The notes under the pieces are model-generated. The model saw only the letters and a program-made list of their open reading frames with translations, did not search any database and was not told where the DNA came from. Made by a program: the position numbers and the translations under genes. A stretch of 64,000 nucleotides of DNA from assembly GCA_040754375.1 (NCBI GenBank), contig JBFMCT010000002.1:108058-172057 (forward strand), in the 5' to 3' direction. This DNA is from Actinomycetota bacterium (lineage in GTDB: Bacteria > Actinomycetota > Acidimicrobiia > Acidimicrobiales > AC-14). The stretch's first letter is position 1; the number at the start of each line of letters is the position of its first letter. Shown piece after piece: positions 1-8,522 of this stretch.

Positions 1-42
1 CTGGGGAGGGTTTAGACACCACCCCCCTTGGCGCCCCGGGGG

Positions 43-1461
43 TCACCCTGCCCGGCGGAAGACCACCCAGTCTTCATCGCTGAAGGCCTGCCGCCACCTG
101 GGGTCGAGTGTCAGCAACTGGGCGAGGGGGAGGTCTCTCGACCACAGCACGACGTTCACGCCGTACCGGTCGATCACCCCGTCCCACGTCCTTGCGCCCC
201 TGAGCAGGTCGAAGTAGTCGTCGGACACGGCCACGGGGTACATGTCGACCCGGTCGTCGATGAACACCTCGACGCTGCGCCCGAAGCGGAGCTGGAGGTA
301 GTTGCCGACCACGTCTTGGTGGGCCAGACGGTTGGGGGCTTCGAGCAGGCCGTTGGCCTCCAGGAAGTCGACAGCTTCGACCGGGTAGGTGTCCAGCCGG
401 AGAGGCTGGTTGTTCCACGTCCCGATGCCGAACAGCAAGAACGCGGCCGCCAGCGTGGCGGCCAGCGCGCGGTTGGTACGGAGTTGGGTGGGTGTGGCGC
501 TGGGCCGGGGCCGGGCGCTCTCAGGCCGCCGCATGATCCGCTGGAGCACGGGGGCGAGCACGACGGCCAGCAGCGGAACGTTCCGCACGGCGTACAGCGA
601 CAGGATGAGGAATACCATCGCCGGTACGGCGTCCCGCCACGTCAGCCGGGCCCGGAACAAGAGGGTGAGGACCACCGCCAGGACCAGGAGGGAGATCATT
701 ACCCGGCCGCCGTGGAAGTCGGGTGACCGCCATTCCACAACCCGGGCGAACACGGCGCTCTTCTCTCCCAGGGTGAGCGGGAAGAGGAGCAGCTTGGCCC
801 CCAGGGGGTTGGCCACCGAGAGGGCGAGACCTCCGAGGAAGGCCCACACGTAGCGGGCGGTGTCCTTGGGCCAGTAGCGCCAGTCGAGCCACTCGCCCGC
901 GGCCCGGGCCCCGAGCCAGACCAGCCCGATGGGGAACGAGCCGTGGGTGTTGGCCCACACCCACACGATCGGCAGCAGCAGCCACGGGGTTCGCCGCTTC
1001 TCGACCACCGTGACGACCAGAGCGAAGCAGATGAGGCCGAACATCAACGGGCGAGGCGACCAGAACGGGGCCCCCAGGCCCACGGCCAGGGTGGCCGAGA
1101 GGCCGGTACGCAGCGGGGTGCCGGCCCGGGCCAAGCGGGCCACGAGGAAGGCGAGCAACGCCATGAGCAGGGCGTGTTGGAGGACCACGAGCCTGAAGCC
1201 GCCCAGGTTCTCGAGAGCGCCGTAGCTCCACGCCGCCAGCCAGCTCTGCACGACCCACTCGGCGCCTGCGGCCGTATAGGAGTACGGGTCCTCACGAGGG
1301 ACGCCCGCGCCTCCGGCCATGTCGATGCCCGTTCGCAGGTGGGTGAACATGGAGTTGTCCGAGATCGGCAGGGCGCCGAGCCGGAAACCGAAGAGCACGA
1401 GGGCGGCGACGAACAGCGACTCGAGGCTGGGTGCCCGTAGGCGCCTCATCACGGTGGGCAA
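43..1461 (-). CDS. polytopic membrane protein, possible GT-C-like glycosyltransferase
   Basis: A 472-residue integral membrane protein. Long hydrophobic segments are visible near residues 15-33, 90-135, 140-180, 205-230, 255-305 and 335-350, followed by a soluble C-terminal domain of about 115 residues. The first extracytoplasmic loop contains DPYSYTAAGAEWVVQSWLAA, which resembles the DPxSYT..G..W loop seen in many lipid-linked sugar transferases of the GT-C fold. That likeness is the only basis for the glycosyltransferase suggestion. I see no known catalytic DxD or ExD pair that settles it. The gene lies 111 bases downstream of rpsA on the same strand and may share its transcript. An internal ATG at 1449 is an alternative start. 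Confidence 0.7.
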   Translation of the reverse strand: MPTVMRRLRAPSLESLFVAALVLFGFRLGALPISDNSMFTHLRTGIDMAGGAGVPREDPYSYTAAGAEWVVQSWLAAWSYGALENLGGFRLVVLQHALLMALLAFLVARLARAGTPLRTGLSATLAVGLGAPFWSPRPLMFGLICFALVVTVVEKRRTPWLLLPIVWVWANTHGSFPIGLVWLGARAAGEWLDWRYWPKDTARYVWAFLGGLALSVANPLGAKLLLFPLTLGEKSAVFARVVEWRSPDFHGGRVMISLLVLAVVLTLLFRARLTWRDAVPAMVFLILSLYAVRNVPLLAVVLAPVLQRIMRRPESARPRPSATPTQLRTNRALAATLAAAFLLFGIGTWNNQPLRLDTYPVEAVDFLEANGLLEAPNRLAHQDVVGNYLQLRFGRSVEVFIDDRVDMYPVAVSDDYFDLLRGARTWDGVIDRYGVNVVLWSRDLPLAQLLTLDPRWRQAFSDEDWVVFRRAG

Positions 1462-1572
1462 GGCCTCACCCCCTCGCCGGCCCGCGCCGGAACTGCGTGG
1501 GTCGTGGTCACTGGGCTGAGTATTGCCTCGATCGTCGCGGTTCGCCGCCGCCCTCGTCGGGAAGCCGGGCGG

Positions 1573-3117
1573 TTACCCGGTGGGGCCCCCAGCCTGCTCC
1601 CCACCCGGGTCCTCCTGGCCGTGCCCGGCCTGGGCGTCGGCTCCCGGCTCGGGGGCATCGGCTCCCGGGGGGGTGCCGCCGGCGGCCGCGGCCGCCTCCT
1701 CGGCTGCCAGCTGGGCGGCGTACTCGGCTGCCCACGCGGCCTGGCCCTCGGACTCGGGCGTGAAGTCGGCGGCCGGGTACTCCGCTCCGATGTAGTTGCC
1801 GTGCTCGTCGTAGGCGTGCTCGCCGAACGCCTCCTGGTACTCGGGGGCCACGACACCGCCCTCGGCCGCCTGCTTGATCGACAGGCTGATTCGCCGGCGC
1901 TGGAGGTCGAGGTCGATGATCTTGACCCACAGCTCCTCGCCGGGGGTGACGACCTGCTCGGGTAGCTCCACGTGGTGGGCGGCCATCTCCGAGATGTGGA
2001 CCAGGCCCTCGATCCCGTCACCCACCTGGACGAACGAACCGAACGGCACGAGCTTGGTGACCCGGCCGTAGACCAGCTCGCCCACCCGGTGGTTGTTGGC
2101 GAACTCTTGCCACGGGTCCTGCTGGGTGGCCTTGAGCGAGAGGCTGATGCGCTCGCGGTCGAGGTCGACCTCGAGCACCTCGACCTCGACCTCGTCGCCC
2201 ACCTGGACGACCGAGGACGGGTGGTCGACGTGCTTCCACGACAGCTCGGACACGTGGACGAGACCGTCCATGCCCCCGAGGTCGACGAACGCCCCGAAGT
2301 TGACCACCGACGAGACGGTGCCCTTGCGGCGCTCGCCTGGCTTGAGGTTGTCGAGGAACTCCTCGCGCTGTTCCTTCTGGGTCTCCTCCAACCACGCCCG
2401 GCGCGACAGCACGACGTTGTTGCGGTGCTTGTCGAGCTCGATGATCTTGGCTTCGAGGTTGCGGCCCACGTAGGGGATCAGGTCTCGCACCCGGCGCAGC
2501 TCGACCAGGGATGCGGGCAGGAAGCCCCGCAGCCCGATGTCGAGGATGAGGCCACCCTTGACGACCTCGATGACCGGCCCCGAGACGACGCCGTTCTGCT
2601 CCTTGATGCGCTCGATCGTGCCCCAGGCCCGCTCGTACTGCGCCCGCTTCTTGGAGAGGATCAGCCGGCCCTCCTTGTCCTCCTTCTGGAGCACGAGGGC
2701 CTCGACCTCCTCGCCGAGGGAGACGATCTCGCTGGGGTCGACATCGTGGCGGATCGACAGCTCGCGTGCCGGGATCACGCCTTCGGACTTGAACCCGATG
2801 TCGAGGAGGACCTCGTCTTTGTCGACTTTGACGATCACACCCTTGACGATGTCGCCGTCGTCGAACTCGACGATCGTGTTGGCGATCGCCTCCTCGAAGG
2901 ACATGCCCCCGAGGTCGTCGTCGATGACTGTCCGGTAGACGTAGTCACCCTCTGTCTGGTTCCCCGAGGTCTCCTCGGCGGCCGCCGGGGCCGCCTCGGT
3001 CGGGGTGGTGGGGGCGCTCTCGGCGGGCGCCACCCCCTGGGGTTGCTCCCCGCCGGTCACTTCTGTTGCGCTGTCGGTCGTAGCGGCCTCGCGCTGCGCT
3101 TCGGCCTGGTCGGACAT
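1573..3117 (-). CDS. rpsA: 30S ribosomal protein S1
   Basis: Ribosomal protein S1 binds mRNA on the small subunit and helps initiation. The 514-residue product has an acidic, Ala-rich N-terminus and four S1 RNA-binding domains at roughly residues 86-160, 173-245, 261-335 and 346-420. Domains 3 and 4 carry the typical GxVxxxxxFGxFVxxG...GLVHxSE pattern. The last 90 residues are Gly/Ala/Glu-rich and low complexity, as in other actinobacterial S1 proteins. Four domains rather than the six of E. coli is normal for this phylum. The start is ATG. The 155 bases between this gene and polA contain its leader. Confidence 0.97.
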   Translation of the reverse strand: MSDQAEAQREAATTDSATEVTGGEQPQGVAPAESAPTTPTEAAPAAAEETSGNQTEGDYVYRTVIDDDLGGMSFEEAIANTIVEFDDGDIVKGVIVKVDKDEVLLDIGFKSEGVIPARELSIRHDVDPSEIVSLGEEVEALVLQKEDKEGRLILSKKRAQYERAWGTIERIKEQNGVVSGPVIEVVKGGLILDIGLRGFLPASLVELRRVRDLIPYVGRNLEAKIIELDKHRNNVVLSRRAWLEETQKEQREEFLDNLKPGERRKGTVSSVVNFGAFVDLGGMDGLVHVSELSWKHVDHPSSVVQVGDEVEVEVLEVDLDRERISLSLKATQQDPWQEFANNHRVGELVYGRVTKLVPFGSFVQVGDGIEGLVHISEMAAHHVELPEQVVTPGEELWVKIIDLDLQRRRISLSIKQAAEGGVVAPEYQEAFGEHAYDEHGNYIGAEYPAADFTPESEGQAAWAAEYAAQLAAEEAAAAAGGTPPGADAPEPGADAQAGHGQEDPGGEQAGGPTG

Positions 3118-3272
3118 GGTTGTTGGTCAGCCTTCTTTCTGGAACATGATCTCCCCCGGTCGGTCAACTCCCGGGAGGCGTTCGCGGGTGCTCCTCCGCT
3201 CATGGTCACCCAAACACTCCAGTCTACCGTCGATCCGGCCCGCCCTGCCCGGGGACCAGTTGAGGCGCCACT

Positions 3273-5951
3273 TCACCCCTTGGCGTCGGCCCAACTGGCG
3301 CCCCAGGACACGTTGACCTCGAGGGGCACCGACAGCTCGCACACCCCTGACATGGCCTCGAGGGTGGCCCCGCGGGCGGCCTCCTCCTCGTCGGGGGGCA
3401 CTTCGAGGATGACCTCGTCGTGCACCTGGAGCACCAGGCGGCTCCGCAGCCCTTCGGTCGCCAGGGCCCGGTCGAGGCGGACCAGGGCCATCTTGAAGAT
3501 GTCGGCGGCCAGGCCCTGGATGCCGGCGTTCATGGCCTGGCGTTCTCCGGCCTGGCGCAGCCGGAAGTTCGACGACGACAGCTCGGGGATGTGGCGGCGG
3601 CGGCCGAACAAGGTCTCGGTGTACCCCCGGTCGCGAGCCTCGGCCACCGTGCGGTCCATGTACGAGCGCACGGCTGGGAAGGCCTCGAAGTAGGCCCCCA
3701 GGATGTGGGCGGCCTCGTCGGTGGGGATGCCCAGGCGCTGGCCCAGCCCGTAGGCCTCCATGCCGTAGGCCAGCCCGTAGGAGACCATCTTGGCCTTCGA
3801 CCGCTGCCCGATCGTGACCTCGGCCGGGTCGCACCCGAAGATGCGGGCGGCCGTGGCCCGGTGGATGTCCTGGCCGGTGGTGAAGGCCTCGACCAGCCCC
3901 GGGTCCTCGGCCAGGTGGGCGATGACCCGCAGTTCGATCTGGTTGTAGTCGGCCACCAGGAAGCGGCACCCGTCGGCGGGGACGAAGGCCCGCCGGATCT
4001 TGCGGCCCTCCTCGGTGCGGATGGGGATGTTGTGGAGGTTGGGACGGTCGGAGCTGAGCCGGCCCGTGCGGGCCACCGTCTGGTTGAACGTGGCGTGGAT
4101 ACGCCCGTCGGGGCCGACTTCGGCGATGAGGTTCTCGCCGTAGGTGGAGCGCAGCTTCTCGACTTCCCGGTAGCGCAGGAGGGGCTCGATGATCGGGTGC
4201 TGGCCCCGCAGCCTCTCCAGGGAGGCGGCGTCGGTCGAAAAGCCCGTCTTGGTCTTCTTCTGGGGTTCGAGGCCGAGCTTGTCGAACAGCACGTGGCGTA
4301 GCTGCACGGTCGAGTTGACGAGGAACGGCTCGCCGGCCAGCTCCTGCACCTGCTGTTCGAGCCGCCGGCCTTCTTCGACGAGGCCCTGGTTCAGTTCCCG
4401 GAGCTGGTCCACGTCGACCCGCACGCCGGCGTCCTCCATCCGGGCCAGGACCCTCACCAAGGGGCGCTCGACGTCGTCGTAGAGCCGGCGCAGGCCTCGC
4501 GCCCCCATGGCTTCGTCGAGGACTTCGGCCAGCCGGGCGGTGGCCACCGCCCGCAGGCCGGCCTCGTCCGCGGGCTGGGCGGCCGTGCCCGCCAGGTCGA
4601 GCTGGCCGGCGGGCGGCGCGTCAGGCGAGCGCAGCTCGACGCCCAGGTAGCGGGCGGCCAGGCCTTCGAGGGCGTAGGTGCCCTCGGCCGGGTCGATGAG
4701 ATAGGCGGCGATGGCCGTGTCCACGTCGAGGGAGCCGACGTCGACGCCCAGCCGCCCAAGACCCCTGGTCAGCTCCTTGGCGTGGTGGGTGACCAGGGGA
4801 GGCCCGCCCCGGGCCAGCAGGGCCGACAGGGCTTCGCGGGCTTCGGAGGTGGCCAGCAGGTCGGCAGTCACCCAGGCCGCGCCGGCCGGGCCGGTGGCCA
4901 CGGCCACGCCCGCCAGCGGGGACCGGCCCTCCTCGCCCGTCCAGGCGGCCACCAACGAGACGGGCCCCGGGCCTGCGGCCAGCGAGGTGAACAGGTCGGC
5001 GGCCTCGGCCCCGGTGCGCACCGTGCGGGTCTCGACGTCGAGGGTCTCGGCGGGGGGCGCCGGGGCGGGCGCCACGCCGTTGCCCACCGCCTCCTGGAGG
5101 CGGGGCAGCAGCGTGTTGAACTCCAAGAAGCGGAACAGGGTGCGGACCTCGTCGAGGTCGTAGCGGCCCATACGCAGGTCGTCGAGGTGGACGTCGAGGG
5201 GGACGTCGCGCACCAGGGGAGTGGCGGTGGCGTTACTGCGGACCTGGTCCTCGGCGGCCCGCAGGTTCTCCCGCAGCTTGGGGGTGTTCGAGTCGACGTT
5301 GGCGAACACGCTGTCGAGGTCACCCCAGGTGTTGACCAGCTTGGCCGCCGTCTTGGCGCCCACACCAGGTACGCCCGGCAGGTTGTCGGACGGGTCGCCC
5401 CGCAGGGCGGCGTAGATCGGGTAGAGGGACGGCTTCACGCCCGTACGTCCCTCGATGCCGGCCTCGTCGAGCAGCAGGTAGTCGGACACGCCCCGCAGGT
5501 TGTAGAGGACCTTGACCCACGGGTCCTCGACCAACTGGAACTCGTCGCGGTCGCCGGTGACGACGATCACCTCGTCGTGGCGGTCGCGAGCCTGGGTGGC
5601 CAGCGTGGCGATCACGTCGTCGGCCTCGAAGCCGGGGGCGTCGACCATGGGGATCTTGAGGGTCTCGACCACCTGGCGGATCAGGCCCATCTGCTGGCGC
5701 AGGATGTCGGGCGCCTCGGCCCGGCCCTCCTTGTAGGCGGGCACGAGGTCGTGGCGGAACGTCCGCTCGGGCCGGTCCCAGGCCACGACGATGCCGTCGG
5801 GGCGGTGGTCCTTGAGCAGGTTGATGAGCATGGAGGTGAACCCGAAGGCCGCGTTGGTCACCTGGCCCGAGGCCGTGGCCAGCGTCGTCGGGAGAGCGAA
5901 GAAGGCGCGGTAGGCGAGCGAGTTGCCGTCGAGGAGGAGGTAGCGGGCCAT
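3273..5951 (-). CDS. polA: DNA polymerase I
   Basis: DNA polymerase I performs gap filling and Okazaki primer removal. The 892-residue protein has an N-terminal 5'-3' exonuclease (residues 1-290, beginning YLLLDGNSLAYRAFFALP), a middle 3'-5' exonuclease-like domain (about 300-490) and a family A polymerase domain. Polymerase motif A (VADYNQIELRVIAHL), the O-helix (RSKAKMVSYGLAYGM) and motif C (VHDEVILE) are intact. The middle domain lacks a recognisable DxE at the expected place, so proofreading is probably absent, as in mycobacterial PolA. It is divergent from the iron-regulator gene and lies upstream of rpsA. Confidence 0.97.
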   Translation of the reverse strand: MARYLLLDGNSLAYRAFFALPTTLATASGQVTNAAFGFTSMLINLLKDHRPDGIVVAWDRPERTFRHDLVPAYKEGRAEAPDILRQQMGLIRQVVETLKIPMVDAPGFEADDVIATLATQARDRHDEVIVVTGDRDEFQLVEDPWVKVLYNLRGVSDYLLLDEAGIEGRTGVKPSLYPIYAALRGDPSDNLPGVPGVGAKTAAKLVNTWGDLDSVFANVDSNTPKLRENLRAAEDQVRSNATATPLVRDVPLDVHLDDLRMGRYDLDEVRTLFRFLEFNTLLPRLQEAVGNGVAPAPAPPAETLDVETRTVRTGAEAADLFTSLAAGPGPVSLVAAWTGEEGRSPLAGVAVATGPAGAAWVTADLLATSEAREALSALLARGGPPLVTHHAKELTRGLGRLGVDVGSLDVDTAIAAYLIDPAEGTYALEGLAARYLGVELRSPDAPPAGQLDLAGTAAQPADEAGLRAVATARLAEVLDEAMGARGLRRLYDDVERPLVRVLARMEDAGVRVDVDQLRELNQGLVEEGRRLEQQVQELAGEPFLVNSTVQLRHVLFDKLGLEPQKKTKTGFSTDAASLERLRGQHPIIEPLLRYREVEKLRSTYGENLIAEVGPDGRIHATFNQTVARTGRLSSDRPNLHNIPIRTEEGRKIRRAFVPADGCRFLVADYNQIELRVIAHLAEDPGLVEAFTTGQDIHRATAARIFGCDPAEVTIGQRSKAKMVSYGLAYGMEAYGLGQRLGIPTDEAAHILGAYFEAFPAVRSYMDRTVAEARDRGYTETLFGRRRHIPELSSSNFRLRQAGERQAMNAGIQGLAADIFKMALVRLDRALATEGLRSRLVLQVHDEVILEVPPDEEEAARGATLEAMSGVCELSVPLEVNVSWGASWADAKG

Positions 5952-6005
5952 CTGCCAGCAGATGGTACGGCGGACGGCGCCGGACGGGGGTGGGGCCCGG
6001 GCCGG

Positions 6006-6011
6006 TAGGAT
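6006..6011 (+). promoter_or_regulatory. -10 box TAGGAT for the DtxR-family gene
   Basis: TAGGAT ends 9 bases before the ATG at 6020, and there is no Shine-Dalgarno sequence between them. The predicted transcript would be leaderless or nearly so. Confidence 0.5.
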
Positions 6012-6019
6012 GGCCGGTC

Positions 6020-6679
6020 ATGGCCGACGGCTTCCACCCACCCGTCGAGGAGTACCTGGAGGCGATCTGGGAGCTCGAGGAGGAGGGCACCCTGGTGATC
6101 CAGGCTCGCCTGGCCGAGCACCTGGGCCATTCGGCGCCGACGGTGTCCGAGACCGTCAAGCGTCTGCGCGAGGACGGCTACGTGACGATCGACCGCCGCG
6201 TGCTGCAGCTCACGGCCCCGGGCCGGGAGCGGGCCGAGAGCGTGGTGCGCAAGCACCGGCTGGCCGAGCGCTTCCTGCTCGACGTGATCGGGATCCCCTG
6301 GAGCCAGACCCACATCGAGGCCTGCCGATGGGAGCACGTGATGTCCGACGCCGTTGAGGAGCGCATCCGCACCATCTTGGGCAACCCGACGTCGTGCGCC
6401 CACGGCAACCCCATCCCCGGGTCCGAGGCCCCCGACGTCGAGCTGTACCCCCTGGCCGACACCCAACCTGGTGACCGGGTGCGGCTGGAGCGGGTCACCG
6501 AGCAGGTCGAGGTCGACCAGGAAGCCCTGGACTACCTCGACAGCCACGGTTTCATACCGGGGGCCGACGCCGAAGTGCGTACCAAGGCCCCCGACGGCAC
6601 CCTGACCCTCGACCTCAAAGAGGGCAGCATCGCCCTCGGTCCCGGGTTGGCGCGCCTGCTCTACGTGGCCACCACGTGA
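6020..6679 (+). CDS. DtxR/IdeR-family metal-dependent transcriptional regulator
   Basis: A 219-residue iron-responsive repressor. It has an N-terminal winged helix (residues 1-65, with SAPTVSETVKRLREDGYV as the recognition region), a dimerisation and metal-binding domain (65-140) and a C-terminal SH3-like domain. The segment KHRLAERF and the motif EACRWEHVMS supply the His, Glu, Cys, Glu and His metal ligands of IdeR/DtxR. The Cys in the ancillary site favours the iron-sensing type over Mn-sensing MntR. The ATG at 6020 is chosen over one 30 bases upstream because MADGFHPPVEEYLEAIW matches the family N-terminus and a -10 box sits just before it. Its TGA overlaps the GTG of the next gene. Confidence 0.93.
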   Translation: MADGFHPPVEEYLEAIWELEEEGTLVIQARLAEHLGHSAPTVSETVKRLREDGYVTIDRRVLQLTAPGRERAESVVRKHRLAERFLLDVIGIPWSQTHIEACRWEHVMSDAVEERIRTILGNPTSCAHGNPIPGSEAPDVELYPLADTQPGDRVRLERVTEQVEVDQEALDYLDSHGFIPGADAEVRTKAPDGTLTLDLKEGSIALGPGLARLLYVATT

Positions 6680-7485
6680 CGAGGCGGGTGGCCGGTCGGG
6701 CCGCCGTCCTGCTCGTCGTGCTGGCCCTGGTGGGTGCCGCCTGCGCGGGCGACGACGGGCCCACTGCGGGGGCGGCCGAGCGGGTGCGGGCGGCCGGGCC
6801 CGCCACCTTGGAGGAAGGCACGGCTCGTATGGCCCTGCGCCTCGTGCTCCCGGGACCGCGCCCGACCACTGTCGCGGGCGAGGGGGTCGTCGACTTCGCC
6901 GGCCGCCGGGGCGCGCTCAACCTCGACTACGGAGACCTGGGGGCCATGCTGGCCGCGGCCGATGGGCCCCTGGAGACGGTCCTCGAACCGGCGGGCGTGT
7001 TCGTACGGGTGCCGGGCCTGATCGGGCCCGACAAGCCGTGGGTCAAAGTCGACCTGGCCGCCCTCGACGACGTGGCCGGGGTCGACGTGGGCCCTTTGGG
7101 CCAGCTCCAGTCGGCCGACCCCGTGCAGGCCCTGGCCTTCCTGCTGGGCGCCGGGGAGATGCGCAAGGTGGGCGAGGGGCGGTTGCGGGGCACGCCCACC
7201 ACCCGCTACCGAGGGGTGCTCGACCTGGCCCAGGCGGCGGCCGCCGCTCCCCCCGAGCTCGGCCCGTCCGTCGAAGCAGCCCGGGCCGCCCTCGGCGGCC
7301 AGCCAGTCCCCGTCGACATCTGGGTCGACGACGAGGGCCGTGCCCGCAAGCTGCGCCTGGAGACCGGTTCGGGCGAGGGCAAGGGCACCGTAGAGATGGA
7401 GCTGTTCGACTTCGGCGCCCCGGCCGACGTGGTCACCCCGCCCGCCAGCCAGGTCACCGACCTGACCTGGCTCTTCGGCGGGTAG
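6676..7485 (+). CDS. secreted lipoprotein, LppX/LprG-like
   Basis: A 269-residue lipoprotein. The signal peptide (hydrophobic core around residues 9-20) ends in the lipobox VGAAC, with the lipidated Cys at about residue 23. The C-terminal pattern DFGAPADVVTPPASQVTDLT is typical of the LppX/LprAFG group, whose members carry lipids or other hydrophobic cargo at the cell envelope. The binding function here is inferred from the family only. The GTG start overlaps the TGA of the iron-regulator gene by 4 bases, so the two are probably translationally coupled, and iron control of this gene is possible. Confidence 0.85.
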   Translation: MTRRVAGRAAVLLVVLALVGAACAGDDGPTAGAAERVRAAGPATLEEGTARMALRLVLPGPRPTTVAGEGVVDFAGRRGALNLDYGDLGAMLAAADGPLETVLEPAGVFVRVPGLIGPDKPWVKVDLAALDDVAGVDVGPLGQLQSADPVQALAFLLGAGEMRKVGEGRLRGTPTTRYRGVLDLAQAAAAAPPELGPSVEAARAALGGQPVPVDIWVDDEGRARKLRLETGSGEGKGTVEMELFDFGAPADVVTPPASQVTDLTWLFGG

Positions 7486-7511
7486 CGGCCGGGTCACCCA
7501 CGGGAGGTGAA

Positions 7512-7553
7512 GTGGCGGTCGCCGAGAATGAGGTGATCCGCAACCACGCCTAA
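7512..7553 (+). CDS. possible 13-residue micro-ORF
   Basis: The sequence GGGAGGTGA at 7502-7510 is followed almost directly by GTG and a 13-codon frame (MAVAENEVIRNHA) ending in TAA. The ribosome-binding site is one of the strongest in the window, but its spacing to GTG is very short. The frame runs 4 bases into the 3' end of the convergent response-regulator gene. I do not recognise the peptide. It may be a translated leader, a small protein or chance. Confidence 0.25.
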   Translation: MAVAENEVIRNHA

Positions 7554-8125
7554 GGCTCCAGTTCGCCGGCGAGGACCTGTTCGGCCACGGTCTTCATCTT
7601 CACCCGCAGGCGCATGGCCGTGCGCTGGATGAACGTGAAGGCGTCGGCCTCGGTCAGGCCGTGGCGGTCCTGGAGCAGGCCCTGGGCGCGGTGGACGAGC
7701 CGGCGGGTCTCGAGCTGGTCACGCAGGTCGTCGGACTGCTGCTCCAGCGACTTGACCTCGGCGAAGCGGGCCAGGGCCACCTCGATGGCCGGGACCAGGG
7801 CGCTGGTCTGGAAGGGCTTCACCAGGTAGTTCATGGCCCCGGCCTCGGTGGCCTGCTGTACGAGGTCGCGCTGGCTGAAGGCGGTGAGGATCAGGACGGC
7901 CGCCTTGCGGGTCGAGACGATCTCCCGGGCCGCGGAGATGCCGTCCATCCCGGGCATCTTGATGTCGAGTATGGCGAGGTCGGGCCCGAGGTCACGGACC
8001 AGGGTCACGGCCTCGTCGCCCCGGCCCGTCTCGCCCACGACCTCGTAGCCCTCCTGTTCGAGGGTCTCTTTGAGGTCGAGGCGGATGATGGCTTCGTCCT
8101 CGGCGATCACCACGCGGACGGTCAC
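7550..8125 (-). CDS. ANTAR-domain response regulator (PdtaR-like)
   Basis: A 191-residue response regulator that should act on RNA. Residues 1-120 form the receiver domain, with acidic residues AEDE near the start, the phosphoacceptor Asp in LAILDIKMPGMDG and the Lys in YLVKPF. Residues 130-191 form the ANTAR domain (RRLVHRAQGLLQDRHGLTEADAFTFIQRTAMRLR), which binds tandem hairpins in target mRNAs and promotes antitermination. It closely resembles mycobacterial PdtaR (Rv1626), whose partner is an orphan histidine kinase. No kinase gene is adjacent here. It is convergent with the lipoprotein gene upstream. Confidence 0.95.
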   Translation of the reverse strand: MTVRVVIAEDEAIIRLDLKETLEQEGYEVVGETGRGDEAVTLVRDLGPDLAILDIKMPGMDGISAAREIVSTRKAAVLILTAFSQRDLVQQATEAGAMNYLVKPFQTSALVPAIEVALARFAEVKSLEQQSDDLRDQLETRRLVHRAQGLLQDRHGLTEADAFTFIQRTAMRLRVKMKTVAEQVLAGELEP

Positions 8126-8144
8126 CGCAAGGCCCCCCTCATTC

Positions 8145-8435
8145 TCAGCCGGCCTCGGCCAGCCGGTCGAGCAACTCGTCCTGGGCGCGGCTCAGCTCGG
8201 CGATCGAGGCCACGATCTCGGTCCTGCGCCGGGCCATGGCATCGGCGTGCCTCTGGGCCTCGCGGTGCTCCTTGTCGGCCAGGGGAGTCTCGGACACGAG
8301 GGCCCGGAGCCGGGCCTCGTCGGCCGCGTCGTTGAGGAACGCCGACTGTTCGTCGACGACCGCCAGCTCGGCCCGCAGCTTCTTCAGCCGCTCGGCCTGC
8401 TGGGACAGCCGCTTCTCCACGAGCCAACGGGACAC
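8145..8435 (-). CDS. small coiled-coil protein of unknown function
   Basis: A 96-residue, highly charged protein that is almost entirely helical heptad-like sequence (RLKKLRAELAVVDEQSAFL, then EHREAQRHADAMARRRTEI), predicting a coiled coil. There is no signal peptide, membrane segment or catalytic motif. It lies 20 bases upstream of the ANTAR regulator on the same strand, so the two are probably co-transcribed. It may be a scaffold or partner of that regulator, but no function is known to me. Confidence 0.75.
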   Translation of the reverse strand: MSRWLVEKRLSQQAERLKKLRAELAVVDEQSAFLNDAADEARLRALVSETPLADKEHREAQRHADAMARRRTEIVASIAELSRAQDELLDRLAEAG

Positions 8436-8522
8436 GCCGGGAGTCTAATTGGCCCCGGGGGAACCACAGGGCCTCGGCAGTCGTCCAACGGGCGTACGAA
8501 CCCGACTGGGAGGTCAGGACGG

